A DNA stretch of 64,000 bases from CAJCIW01 sp963833965. Its GTDB lineage: Bacteria; Chlamydiota; Chlamydiia; Chlamydiales; Rhabdochlamydiaceae. Below are positions 35,833 to 45,097 of the stretch, in pieces. Under the pieces are notes generated by a model. It was given only the letters and a program-made list of their open reading frames with translations. It made no database searches and was not told where the DNA came from. Position 1 is the stretch's first letter. Each line of letters starts with the position of its first letter. The translations under genes were made by a program, and so were the position numbers. The stretch is from the NCBI GenBank assembly GCA_963833965.1, contig CAWHZZ010000003.1, forward strand, positions 496,001-560,000, written 5' to 3'.

Positions 35833-37443
35833 TTAATTTCTTTTTTCATAGACGGTGTCGGGCTGCTTCTGCTGCCATTGGTAAACATTTTTTGTTAGGT
35901 CAAATTCCATTTTACATGGCCGAAAAAGGTCAATGACATTGGTAAAAAGAGCATTGATTTGATTAGACGCTCTCACGTCGATGTCACTTTGGGCCTCATC
36001 ATCTTCCAAGGTGATTTTTGTTCTCCATGCGCCCAAAAGAGAAAAAATAGGAGCGAGGACAATGGAATAAACGAGAGCCCTAAAACGTAAAGCGGCATTG
36101 TTAACGCATTCTGGGACGATTTGGCTTATCGCGGAAACGGCTTTGTCTAAAGGAGTGCGGAGGAGTTCGGGAGTGAAGAACTCAAAACTAAGCCGCGCGA
36201 GGTCTTTTTTTGTGTTCAACCCGATGATGCCCGCTTCGCACAAAACCTCGGCGGCGATCCCGCAGCAGTTGGCGGTGATGGGGTGAAAGGGATACTCTTC
36301 TTGACTGCGGCTGCGAATGATGTCCATCAGCTTCATCGCTTTGGCATCTGTGACATTTTTCGTCGTCACACAATGGTCCTGCTTCATGAACTCCCAAGGG
36401 TCTGGGGAAATCCACTTTCCCCTCAATGTGGAAAGTGGAAATATTGTGTCAAAATGATTCCAATCGGTGCCCCAGCCGAAACTGTAAACAGATCCGTCTT
36501 CCATTCTCATTTCAGGATGGCGGGCGGCAAATCCTGCCCCAGGGATAATTCGGATGAGCGTGTGGCGAGTGCCGTCTAGCACGCGGTCGAGGATATGGTG
36601 ATCTTCTGGGTGGGCATGTGTGGTGACGATTTGGACTTGACAGCTCGCGGGAGCCTGGTCGAGTTTTCGGAGGCGCTGTGGCACTTCAAAGTGATCATCG
36701 TTGATCTTGGTAAAGCCATTTTCGAGATAAGTCCACCATCTCTTTTTCCCATTTTCGATCGAATAAAGGCGCGACCCGCTGTCGACTTGAATTTTCTTAC
36801 GAATTTCGGACCACGGCATTTGCCGTCCTTCGAAGAGCAAATGGGGCTCTTTGACGGCGACGATCTGCCCTTCCCTCCTCGTCAGCCAGTGCTGCATGGA
36901 AATAGTATGTCGATAATAGGGATGGTTGATATGCCGATGCAGGTGCGCTTGAAAAATGAAATCGACGAGATCAGGGTGCCCCCAAAAAATCTCCTCCGAA
37001 AATCCGCACTTGCGCCAGCGAGAAAGAGAAGCCTGATTGCCTGAGCGGCACCGTTCAACAAGCGCCTGTCTTTCCTGGGAGGGATCGAACTGTTTTAACC
37101 GATCGCGGACCGCAAGGGTGTAACGTTCCAACCGCAAAATATCCTCTCTGGGCGAAAGGCCAAAGAGCCATGACCGCCCGCTGACGATATGGCGTTCGGC
37201 AAGAGAGAGGTCCGATTTGACTTTTTCTCGATCGGTGGAAGACTCGCTTTGAAAGAAATTTTTAAATTGATCGATAAAATACTTACTTGCTCTTCTGTCC
37301 TCAGACGAAGCAAACCCGGGGATAAACCATCGCTTGAGGCCGTTGAACCAGGTTCCTTCTTTAACAGCAGGGCGCTGAGAGCCCGCAACCACGATTGTGG
37401 GGGGCACAACGAGCGTATAATTGATGTGGTTTGTTGCTGGCAT
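35833..37443 (-). CDS. Lineage-specific protein with TLVVP N-terminus and possible papain-like H...NC core (paralogue 2)
   Basis: A 536-residue protein from ATG 37443, chosen because MPATNHINYTLVVPPTIVV then matches the N-terminal signature of three other proteins. ATGs at 37494 and 37545 are in frame but have no ribosome binding site, and neither does 37443. Residues 85-150 are helical. The core has RHTLIRIIPG (His294), GSVYSFGWG, then ITANCCGIAAEVLCEAG (Cys393), aligned with the protein at 33014. A hydrophobic segment follows (RFRALVYSIVLAPIFSLLGA). Papain-like fold and effector status are inferred from the shared motif order. Confidence 0.62.
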   Translation of the reverse strand: MPATNHINYTLVVPPTIVVAGSQRPAVKEGTWFNGLKRWFIPGFASSEDRRASKYFIDQFKNFFQSESSTDREKVKSDLSLAERHIVSGRSWLFGLSPREDILRLERYTLAVRDRLKQFDPSQERQALVERCRSGNQASLSRWRKCGFSEEIFWGHPDLVDFIFQAHLHRHINHPYYRHTISMQHWLTRREGQIVAVKEPHLLFEGRQMPWSEIRKKIQVDSGSRLYSIENGKKRWWTYLENGFTKINDDHFEVPQRLRKLDQAPASCQVQIVTTHAHPEDHHILDRVLDGTRHTLIRIIPGAGFAARHPEMRMEDGSVYSFGWGTDWNHFDTIFPLSTLRGKWISPDPWEFMKQDHCVTTKNVTDAKAMKLMDIIRSRSQEEYPFHPITANCCGIAAEVLCEAGIIGLNTKKDLARLSFEFFTPELLRTPLDKAVSAISQIVPECVNNAALRFRALVYSIVLAPIFSLLGAWRTKITLEDDEAQSDIDVRASNQINALFTNVIDLFRPCKMEFDLTKNVYQWQQKQPDTVYEKRN

Positions 37444-37578
37444 AAATTGAATTGTACAGCGGGCATGATACCCCAACTCTGCAATTACTTCCATTAAAAA
37501 TATTTTTGCGCGTGTTTTTAAACATTGAAAAAAAACGAGACTCACATTATATTATTTCGATCTAAAAGAGGATTTTAC

Positions 37579-38571
37579 ATGCCAATAGAAAACAATGTTT
37601 CAATCAGAGATAAAGTGATGCACTTCCTCTCCGATATGAACGAAGCACCAGCATACGGCTATCAGGACAATGCCGTCACTGGCGTTGGATTTTGGATGAT
37701 GCAGGGCGCCCGCTATGCGATTAATCTTTATAAACGCGCGGAAAAATCCCCTTCTGCTTTCGATGGCACAATTCAAAAAATCACTGCCTGTTTCATTGCG
37801 ACAATCTCCTCTCCCCTCACTGCCGTCGGCGCGGTCCTCAAAGGGGTCGGCTCTCTATTTCCAACCCGCATTGCGAACCTCACGATCGACCAGATCCACA
37901 AAACAGCGCCCGATAAAGTGGACCAAATCTACGAACTTGTGAAAATCGTCGACGCCGAGCTGCGGCAAAATCGGATTGAGTATTCGATGGATGGAGGCAC
38001 GCTTTTGGGAGCGGTCCGCCATCAAGGCATCATCCCGTGGGACGACGATGCCGATCTCATCATCATGAAGGAAGATAAAGCGCAATTCCTCGCTCTAAAA
38101 GACAGATTAAAAGCAAAAGGGATTGACATTGAAGACACCGGCTTTGAAAGCTACAAATTGACATTCGACGCTCAAACTCTAAGATCTCGATTTTCGCTAA
38201 CCGGAAAAGACGCGGCGAATTTGGATATATTAGTCATGGAAAAAGGCTCCGATGGAATCATTCGCAATGCCTCGGACATCTTCAAAGACACCTTTCCTAA
38301 GGAATATTTTCTCGAAGATGAATGGCAACAGCGGCGCGATTACTCTTTTGGTCCACCAGATAAACGTTTGGTTTTAAAAGGGCCCGTCAATCCGATGAGA
38401 TATCTGAAAACATACTACGGCCCCGAATGCATGGAGTACGCTCTGCAGACACACTCTCACATTCAAGTTCCCTTTTTAAGCGTTCCCGTGGCCATCTTGA
38501 ACTTCAGTAAGACAAGGTACAAAATTGTGAACCCGACCTATGCCGTCGGGAATGTGTGGAAAAATGTCTAG
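37579..38571 (+). CDS. LicD-family (nucleotidyltransferase-fold) phosphotransferase
   Basis: A 330-residue protein. The start is ATG 37579 with AGAGGA about seven bases upstream; in-frame codons back to 37525 belong to the promoter region of the divergent gene. Residues 60-95 contain a hydrophobic stretch (CFIATISSPLTAVGAVLKGV). The LicD/fukutin signature starts at Asp138: GGTLLGAVRHQGIIPWDDDAD, with the three consecutive Asp as metal ligands. Then comes LRSRFSLTGKDAANLDILVM and GPVNPMRYLKTYYGP, the usual LicD C-terminal pattern. Family members transfer phosphocholine or similar groups to glycans. The gene overlaps the phospholipase D-like gene by eight bases, so the products probably act together on lipid headgroups or glycans. 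Confidence 0.85.
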   Translation: MPIENNVSIRDKVMHFLSDMNEAPAYGYQDNAVTGVGFWMMQGARYAINLYKRAEKSPSAFDGTIQKITACFIATISSPLTAVGAVLKGVGSLFPTRIANLTIDQIHKTAPDKVDQIYELVKIVDAELRQNRIEYSMDGGTLLGAVRHQGIIPWDDDADLIIMKEDKAQFLALKDRLKAKGIDIEDTGFESYKLTFDAQTLRSRFSLTGKDAANLDILVMEKGSDGIIRNASDIFKDTFPKEYFLEDEWQQRRDYSFGPPDKRLVLKGPVNPMRYLKTYYGPECMEYALQTHSHIQVPFLSVPVAILNFSKTRYKIVNPTYAVGNVWKNV

Positions 38572-40225
38572 TTTCGATTACACGCTCACAGTCCCTTCGA
38601 GGATTTCTCTTTCTCGTCCTGCATCGACGCCGATGCAGGGATTTGGGGAGTACGAGCAATTTTCCGAGCAGGAATTCAAGTTGCAGCAGACTGCGCAAAA
38701 AACCCACGCTTGGGTCGGCACGATCTTAACCGGTGTTGGAGGGACAGCTGTCATTGCGGCTGTGATTTTCTTAGGCATCCCGATCATTCCCGCCTGTTTT
38801 GGCCTGGCGGGATTGGCTGCCTTCGGGGTCTATTCCTATATGAAATACCGCACGATCCAAAATCAATTCCCCCCTTCTTTAACAGAAGGATTGAATCCCC
38901 GCGATTTCAATGCGAAGCGCGTCGGCGAGACGATTCAAGAGCAGGGGCAAGCTACTGTGCTTTCCGATTCCATCGCGAGTAAAAAATGCAAATTGGACCT
39001 CATCCGCCATGCACAATCTTCGATTTTTTTAAGCTGCTACATGGGAGAAGAAGCGTTCGATGAAGCGTTGGATTTGATTAAAGAGCGAATGAATCAGAAT
39101 GCACAACTGAAAGTGTTTATTTTTGGTTCCGATTATTTCTTGACCCCCGAGAATAAAAAACGTGTGGAAGCGCTTCAAACCGCTCATCCCAACCGGTTTT
39201 TCACCGTCCTGAATCCAGAAATTTATTTCTCAAAGCATCCTCAAAACGGCCATCTCTCATTGAGCACAAACCACATTAAACTGATGTCGATCGACCAAGG
39301 CGCCTATACCGTCTGCGGCGGCACTGCGCTTAGGCCTTATTGGACCGACGTCTCAGGGACCGAACATTTGGCAAGGGCCAAAACAACCTTCGACATCTAC
39401 AATCCTCTCGATGCAAAAGGATTCAGGGACATGGACTTTGCGTTTAAAAGCGCTCATAATGGCGCTGGGACAACGGCGTTTCTAGAAGGGGCCAAACTCA
39501 TGCTTCGCTACGCCTATATGCAAGATCCTGCACTAGCAACAAAACTCAAAGGCGAATTTCAAGCATTGATGCAAAGGCCCTCCTCGAGAACCATCGTCCC
39601 GAGCTTGGATGCTAGGACAGACAGGGCCAATAACGTCAGTGTGAAATGGTACTCCAGCGGGCCCGATCACACCCAAAACTCTTATTTGCATGCCATGATC
39701 GACCTCGTCAATAACGCGACGCGAAAAATCAGAATTGCGCATATGTATTTCCACCCTCCGCAATCTTTCATCGACGCTTTGTCGAATGCGGCAAAACGCG
39801 GCGTAAAAATAGAGATCATCACGAACTCTAAGAGCAAAGAGACACCCGGCTCTCACCGCTTTTTCGTCGATCTCGCCCAAACGAAATACCGGCAATTGTT
39901 CGAGCGGGAAGGGCATCAAAATGTGAAAGTTCACGAATTTTATCGGGCGAGCACGACCTACCATAAAAAAGTGATGGTCGTCGATGACCGCTTCACGGCA
40001 TTCGGAAGCAGCAACCTCGGCAAAAAAAGCCTTGGGGAACACGCCGATGACTACGAGTTCAATGGGGTCGTCGATTCTGGGGAGCTGGCCCGCGCAACTA
40101 ACCAAGTCTTACAAAAAGACATCGAGCTCTCCGATGATGTCTCTCCTGAAAACCCCAAGAACCTCAGCTGGGACACGCGTTTGTTGGCGTATTTTCAAGA
40201 ATTGATTATGTCTCACATCTTATAA
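38564..40225 (+). CDS. Phospholipase D-like protein with TLTVP N-terminus
   Basis: A 553-residue protein. It starts at ATG 38564 (MSSFDYTLTVPSRISL), which matches the shared N-terminal signature and overlaps the LicD stop by eight bases. Two helices near residues 50-90 form a membrane hairpin (AVIAAVIFLGIPIIPACFGLA). Two HKD motifs follow: HIKLMSID with His237, and YHKKVMVVDD with His467, the latter with FTAFGSSNLGKKS behind it. The pair of HKD motifs is the PLD active site, which cleaves or exchanges phosphodiester headgroups. The first lacks the usual downstream GSxN and instead has CGGTAL. A host- or inclusion-membrane lipid enzyme is inferred. Confidence 0.87.
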   Translation: MSSFDYTLTVPSRISLSRPASTPMQGFGEYEQFSEQEFKLQQTAQKTHAWVGTILTGVGGTAVIAAVIFLGIPIIPACFGLAGLAAFGVYSYMKYRTIQNQFPPSLTEGLNPRDFNAKRVGETIQEQGQATVLSDSIASKKCKLDLIRHAQSSIFLSCYMGEEAFDEALDLIKERMNQNAQLKVFIFGSDYFLTPENKKRVEALQTAHPNRFFTVLNPEIYFSKHPQNGHLSLSTNHIKLMSIDQGAYTVCGGTALRPYWTDVSGTEHLARAKTTFDIYNPLDAKGFRDMDFAFKSAHNGAGTTAFLEGAKLMLRYAYMQDPALATKLKGEFQALMQRPSSRTIVPSLDARTDRANNVSVKWYSSGPDHTQNSYLHAMIDLVNNATRKIRIAHMYFHPPQSFIDALSNAAKRGVKIEIITNSKSKETPGSHRFFVDLAQTKYRQLFEREGHQNVKVHEFYRASTTYHKKVMVVDDRFTAFGSSNLGKKSLGEHADDYEFNGVVDSGELARATNQVLQKDIELSDDVSPENPKNLSWDTRLLAYFQELIMSHIL

Positions 40226-40319
40226 TTAATTATTTCTTATACGCTGAATGCTATAAATTCATTTACCTCCTCAAAATCAAATTGAGCTGATATAATATTA
40301 GCCAAAAAACAAAGGTTTT

Positions 40320-42836
40320 ATGGCTCCTTCCATCGATCAAGTTCGGCGCGTCCAAATTGTCGAACATCCTATTCTCAACCAATTCAACGAAGAATTTGGG
40401 ACCGGTGCCGATATTTCCCGCTACGAAACCATCCGTGCCGACCAGCGCGTCTCCTCGCCTTCGATCGCCTATCTTAACGAACTGCAAATGGAATCCTACA
40501 TTCCCACGCATACGGCTCTTTTATTAAAAAATAATTTACAAGATAGGGCATTCATCACCCACACCACGCGTTCGGTCTTGTATGAGCTGAAACAAAATGG
40601 AAAGATTGGAGATGCCTGCTTCAATTTTCTGCATGAAAAAATCAATGCCGCCGATTTTTTCACGGTCTTCAAATATTTGTATATCCTGGCTCTTTACACT
40701 AAAATTGTTCATGTGCATGACGCGGCTTCTCCCGATCAGGCTTTTAATTTTGAAACCTCTGCGCGCTACTCCGACAAGCTCGTCAAATGCCTTCCTCATA
40801 CCGTCGAGAAGGAAGAGCAAGCGCTTCAAGAACAATCGCGCAAAACATTCCTCAAAGAGTGGCTGGCCAAGCTTGCCTTAAACCCTAATTGCCCAAGAGA
40901 TGCGCAACAGCAAATTCTCTCAATGAGCGCCGCCATCGATATCTACGACACTGTCAAATTCCGCGAACAATTTTTTCTGCTGCTAGGCAAATTGGAAAAA
41001 GGGCCCGAACTCGAAAAATTCTGCTCGGAAGAACTGCACGCAACATTAGCGCCGTTTACCGGCAGAGAGTTCATCGAACAGGCTTATTTGCGGTTAAAGG
41101 CTGAGAACTATTACAAGAATTGCGTCTCCCGAGTGGCGACCCTTCGAAGAAGCTTGGAATCGACAAACGGCCACGACCTTGCAGAACTTTCCGAGAAGTG
41201 CAAAAGGGCTTATAACGGATGCATCTATCTCCTCGGCGACAACAAGAACATGCCGGCCTGCTCCCCGATGCGTTTTTCCGCCGTCACAGGCGATATGAAG
41301 GAAGAATGGAAGCTGATCAACAACGCGTTCAACAGAGCTAACACCCAGTTTGCCCACCGGCTCTGCACTTGCCAAGCGCAAGCGCCCGCCAGCAGGAATG
41401 AACTTGCAGAATGGCCATTCAACTCCCCTACTTTAATTACCGACTTTAAATCCCCGGCGCCTGTTACTCCTCAGCAGCTCCAGCAACGCGGTATCGACCC
41501 CGCCGCCTTCCAAGAAAACAGCAAAAAGACGATCGCCGTCATCGGCTGCCAGTGGGGTGGAGGCCATCGGGAGATCGCTCGCGGCATCAGTTCGAATTTG
41601 GCCTCGCAAGGCTATCACACCGTCACGTTGGATTTGCCCCAAATCTTGATGTCGGAAGACCCTATCCGCAACTTTTTCCTCACCCGCTGGCTCGGCAAGC
41701 AATGGTCGATCGCGACCCTCTATCTTGGCCTCATGGCCGAAAAAGCGTTCGCGACGATCAACTTTTTGCGCTGGGCCTCCCAAAAGTCAGGCCCGAAAGA
41801 AGGATACAGCGAAGCACAGCTGAAACTCGTCATGCAGCAGCTGCTTAAGACCAAGCCCGACGCCGTCATCATCGACTACAGCGCCCACACGGAAGCTGTG
41901 ATTAAAGCCTGCGAAATCTTAGGAATCCCCTGCATGCACGTCGGCGCCGACATCAACAACAACATCGAAACGCGGGACAAGCCTCCCGCATACGCCAACT
42001 TTAAAATGTCGCTGCCCTTCAACGAGCCCGAGGTCATCAATTCCGTCATCAACACGACGACCCCAGAGCAGAGGATCATCACCGGCCCCCCTGTAAAACA
42101 TGAGTTCACCCTCCCCCGCAATGAACAAGATATTGCCCGCCTCAAACAGCAATGGGGAATCGATGTGAATAAAAAAGTCGTCGTCATTCAGAATGGTGGC
42201 GCCGGCGGATTTTCTTCCCTACCCGAGCTGCTCGCTAAAAAATACGCAAATACGAATCCAAGCGACATCCCGATCCACCTCATTGTCCTCTGCGGAAAAG
42301 ACAACCACTCCTTCAAGCGCCACCTCGAGCAAAACGTCGCCAAAAAGACCAACCTTCCGATTCGAGCAGAGCTCTATACAAGCAAAATGGAAGAGCTGAT
42401 GGCGATGGCCTCTTACGGCGGCGTCCTCATCGGAAAAGCGGGAACGACGACGATCTTTGAATCGATCGCCCGTGGCTGCCGCCTCCTTATCGACAATATC
42501 CGCCCCAGCTTCTTCAACCAAGGCTATCTCCACTTCTTCACCACCTGTGTCGAGATGGTCCTGCGAAAATTTGGTTTCAAAGGGCAGATCTATTGGGAAA
42601 AGGACAATACCCGCTTCACCAAAAAACACGGCCTGGCCGAAGCCTTTAAAAACGAGCAGGAATTCATGGCCAAATTCGAGCGGCAGGTGCTGAACAATGA
42701 TGGACGGCCGATCCAACACGGCATCGAGCTGAAGAACGTCGAGGCAGAAATCCCCAAACATCTCCGAGAGATGATCGTCAAGGCTGAGTTTGATCCCGCT
42801 GCGCGCCGTTCTCGCGAAATCCGTCAAAATCTTTAA
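40320..42836 (+). CDS. GT28/MurG-like glycosyltransferase (diacylglycerol glycosyltransferase type) with long N-terminal extension
   Basis: An 838-residue protein. AAAGG precedes the ATG. Residues 1-395 are a mostly helical extension without a recognised domain. From about residue 400 the protein matches MGDG synthase/UgtP-type enzymes: VIGCQWGGGHREIARGISS (N-terminal diacylglycerol-binding loop), DAVIIDYSAHTEAVIKA, GPPVKHEF, VVVIQNGGAGGFSSL, YTSKMEELMAMA, and the nucleotide-sugar loop GVLIGKAGTTTIFESIARGCRLLI. Such enzymes glycosylate diacylglycerol using UDP-sugars at the membrane. The extension, about as long as the enzyme itself, is unusual and may target or regulate it. The gene follows the LicD and PLD genes in the same direction after 94 bases. 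Confidence 0.83.
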   Translation: MAPSIDQVRRVQIVEHPILNQFNEEFGTGADISRYETIRADQRVSSPSIAYLNELQMESYIPTHTALLLKNNLQDRAFITHTTRSVLYELKQNGKIGDACFNFLHEKINAADFFTVFKYLYILALYTKIVHVHDAASPDQAFNFETSARYSDKLVKCLPHTVEKEEQALQEQSRKTFLKEWLAKLALNPNCPRDAQQQILSMSAAIDIYDTVKFREQFFLLLGKLEKGPELEKFCSEELHATLAPFTGREFIEQAYLRLKAENYYKNCVSRVATLRRSLESTNGHDLAELSEKCKRAYNGCIYLLGDNKNMPACSPMRFSAVTGDMKEEWKLINNAFNRANTQFAHRLCTCQAQAPASRNELAEWPFNSPTLITDFKSPAPVTPQQLQQRGIDPAAFQENSKKTIAVIGCQWGGGHREIARGISSNLASQGYHTVTLDLPQILMSEDPIRNFFLTRWLGKQWSIATLYLGLMAEKAFATINFLRWASQKSGPKEGYSEAQLKLVMQQLLKTKPDAVIIDYSAHTEAVIKACEILGIPCMHVGADINNNIETRDKPPAYANFKMSLPFNEPEVINSVINTTTPEQRIITGPPVKHEFTLPRNEQDIARLKQQWGIDVNKKVVVIQNGGAGGFSSLPELLAKKYANTNPSDIPIHLIVLCGKDNHSFKRHLEQNVAKKTNLPIRAELYTSKMEELMAMASYGGVLIGKAGTTTIFESIARGCRLLIDNIRPSFFNQGYLHFFTTCVEMVLRKFGFKGQIYWEKDNTRFTKKHGLAEAFKNEQEFMAKFERQVLNNDGRPIQHGIELKNVEAEIPKHLREMIVKAEFDPAARRSREIRQNL

Positions 42837-42878
42837 TCTTTGACAAAAGAGTTGAGAACAACTAAATTTTGTTGTTTT

Positions 42879-42960
<82 letters not shown>

Positions 42961-42967
42961 ACAAAAT

Positions 42968-42991
42968 GGAGGCAATAGCCTCCTTTTTTTT
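42968..42991 (+). terminator. Terminator of tRNA-Leu
   Basis: The stem GGAGGC-AATA-GCCTCC is followed by eight T. A second copy of the stem (43262-43276) lacks the T tract. Confidence 0.9.
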
Positions 42992-43038
42992 GCTCAGAAA
43001 GAAAGCCAATAGTTTGGCTTTTGTTAGGTCTCGAAGTT

Positions 43039-43213
43039 TATACCGAAATGAACTCAAAATTTGGTTTTTGACAGCGTCGAACAGCCACTGAATTTGAGTC
43101 CGCATGCATCGCACAACTTATTCAAGTTGTGCTGCTTCTGCGCCGGCTTCGCCTGGCTCAAATTCAGGGCGTCTTCTTGCCAAATTCCCAAATTTTGAAT
43201 TCATTTCGGTATA
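43039..43213. repeat. Fold-back element with ACTT-ATTC-AAGT apex, copy 2
   Basis: Outer arms 43039-43064 and 43188-43213 pair over 26 bases with one mismatch. Inner complementary parts (GAATTTGAG with CTCAAATTC) lead to a perfect apical hairpin GCACAACTT-ATTC-AAGTTGTGC. The core (TTGGTTTTTG to CCAAATTCCCAA) is homologous to the element at 22180-22397, but the arms are not. It lies inside the tRNA-Leu direct repeat. Confidence 0.8.
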
Positions 43214-43375
43214 GCGCCATGCAAGGCGCGAACCGGACGGGCCTATTCTGGGCAAATAAAAGGAGGCAATAGCCTCAAATTATCAAGTATTCCTCATAAA
43301 TTTATTACTGAAGCCTTTGCCTCTAAAACCAGTTGTTTGGTATCTTCCCCTCCTTTATCAAAAGGAGTTTTACAT

Positions 43376-44014
43376 ATGACACCAACATGTCAATTGAGAA
43401 AATGGATAGGTTTTTGGACTATTCTCATAGCATTAATCGGTCTCGTCCCTACGCTACAAGGAAAGGAACTAGCGGCTTCTGAACTTGTGGATATTCAATC
43501 ATTCGTTCCCAATATCAAGGTAGATCTTAAATACGCAACCACAGACAACTTTACTGGGCAAATTGTATACAATTTCCACTGTTGTTTATTACTCAAAGGG
43601 GCTGCATTGCGGTTGCGTGATATTCAAGCTGAGCTTGAAACAGCGGGGTTGGGCTTAAAAGTTTGGGATGGATTTCGGCCTGTAGCAGCGCAGTGGAAAT
43701 TTTGGGAATTAGTACCCGATGAACGGTATGTAAGTGATCCACGAAAAGGTGGAAGACACACAAGAGGAACAGCTGTGGATTTAACTTTGATCACAAAAGA
43801 TGGCCAAGAATTAGTAATGCCTTCTGAATTTGACGACTTTAGTGAAAAAGCTCACCAAGACTACATGGGAGCGTCTGATGAAGCAATCAGAAATCGTGAG
43901 TTTTTAAGAGAAGTCATGGAAAGACATGGCTTTATGGGTCTGCCCACAGAATGGTGGCACTTCGACTTAATCGGTTGGCAGGATTGTCCACCGATAGACT
44001 TTACTCCTAAATAA
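43376..44014 (+). CDS. VanX/DdpX-type D-alanyl-D-alanine dipeptidase, exported
   Basis: A 212-residue zinc peptidase of family M15D, which splits D-Ala-D-Ala. The start is ATG 43376, with AAGGAG eight bases upstream; the earlier in-frame ATG at 43337 has none. A signal peptide covers about residues 1-30 (GFWTILIALIGLVPTLQG). The zinc site is visible as RHTRGTAVDLTL (His and Asp) and EWWHFDL (Glu base and His). The Arg pocket is GLKVWDGFRP. The protein would act in the periplasm, recycling or trimming peptidoglycan stem peptides. Environmental chlamydiae make some peptidoglycan, so this is consistent. Confidence 0.92.
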   Translation: MTPTCQLRKWIGFWTILIALIGLVPTLQGKELAASELVDIQSFVPNIKVDLKYATTDNFTGQIVYNFHCCLLLKGAALRLRDIQAELETAGLGLKVWDGFRPVAAQWKFWELVPDERYVSDPRKGGRHTRGTAVDLTLITKDGQELVMPSEFDDFSEKAHQDYMGASDEAIRNREFLREVMERHGFMGLPTEWWHFDLIGWQDCPPIDFTPK

Positions 44015-44033
44015 GCGCTTAGTTGAATTTTTA

Positions 44034-44068
44034 CTTGAAAATCACTAACTATACTAGTGGTTTTCAAG
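44034..44068. terminator. Hairpin downstream of the dipeptidase gene
   Basis: CTTGAAAATCACTA and TAGTGGTTTTCAAG form a 14-bp stem with one G-T pair around a seven-base loop. No T tract follows, so termination is only suggested. A second perfect stem TTTTGTGG-aaa-CCACAAAA lies at 44124-44142. Confidence 0.45.
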
Positions 44069-44150
44069 GAAATCATCAAGTGGTTTGTCATTAGAATGCA
44101 CCCACTCACGTCAAGTGAGCGCATTTTGTGGAAACCACAAAAATGAAATA

Positions 44151-44182
44151 ACACCATCCGGGGTTAAACCCGGACGGTGTTC
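44151..44182 (-). terminator. Terminator of the coiled-coil protein gene
   Basis: The stem ACACCGTCCGGG...CCCGGATGGTGT, read on the minus strand, is followed by TTATTTCATTTTT. It lies 16 bases past the stop of the gene at 44198. Confidence 0.7.
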
Positions 44183-44197
44183 TTCGTAAGAGCTCAA

Positions 44198-44734
44198 TTA
44201 CATTTGACTCAGGTCGCGGATCTCAGCAAGATTTTTCTCGAATTGCGCTTTAGAGACAAAAAACTCTGCGGCGATTTTCGTGCGGAGAGACATATCGTGG
44301 CAAGTGATGAATCTGCCTTGAGTGTCGCTCATTTCTTGCGCGAGGTTGATATTTTCAGCTTCCAATTCCATAATGCGTTTGATGCGTCGTTCGTTTTGTG
44401 TGTAGATATTGAGAATTTCGCCTGTGTTGCGGGCGATCATGATGTTGCAATGTTCGATTTCAGCCAAAACTGACAAAGGATCGTCTGCGTGAACCAATTC
44501 TTTCTCATTTCGCGAAACTTGACGTTGCAGGTTATCATTGCTCTCTTGTAATTCACGAACTCTCTGAATCTGTCTCAACTGAAGAGTCATTCTTTCGCCA
44601 CCGGTATAAAACTCAGCGCGATCGTCATGGCTGAACAGACGTGTGACAGGATTTGCAATCAGGGTGGGTTGCCCTTCTTTGCTAACGACGGCCTCTGCCG
44701 TTTTTTGTATTTGAGTTTGTTGTTGGGCTTGCAT
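44198..44734 (-). CDS. Coiled-coil hypothetical protein
   Basis: A 178-residue protein with AAGGAGG about six bases before the ATG. The N-terminal 15 residues are Gln-rich (MQAQQQTQIQKTAEA). Residues about 48-150 are predicted coiled coil (LQLRQIQRVRELQESNDN, ERRIKRIMELEAENINLAQEM). No domain is recognised. Its own terminator follows. A structural or chaperone-like role would be a guess. Confidence 0.72.
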   Translation of the reverse strand: MQAQQQTQIQKTAEAVVSKEGQPTLIANPVTRLFSHDDRAEFYTGGERMTLQLRQIQRVRELQESNDNLQRQVSRNEKELVHADDPLSVLAEIEHCNIMIARNTGEILNIYTQNERRIKRIMELEAENINLAQEMSDTQGRFITCHDMSLRTKIAAEFFVSKAQFEKNLAEIRDLSQM

Positions 44735-45097
44735 AGCAGCCTCCTTAAAGCATATATACGTCTAAAAAGTACTGGCGGAACAAAATCATTCTATTCCGAT
44801 ATAGTTAGAATAACTTTATTTGATTTAATTTGTCAAATCACAATTAAACACGAAATTTAATTATATAAAACGCTGCAAATGAAACAAAAGCGATGAAAAA
44901 TGAAATCGAACCGCATCAATTTTCCCAGGAGAAAAGCAGTTCACAACTTTTCCGAATGGTTGTTGCTTTTCTCAACAGCGCACATCTCTCTCCATTAATG
45001 CGCATTTCCAACTCTGGCGCCAAGATTAAGATTTTGTGAAGAGTGTTTTTGTTTTTTGTTAAATGAGCGCTTTTGTTATTTTTTCTGGGCATGTGCC
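44735..45097. other. AT-rich intergenic stretch
   Basis: About 360 bases between the divergent genes at 44734 and 45358. This half holds the AT-rich upstream region of the coiled-coil gene and no supported gene, RNA or repeat. A fold-back element occupies 45098-45320. Confidence 0.4.
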
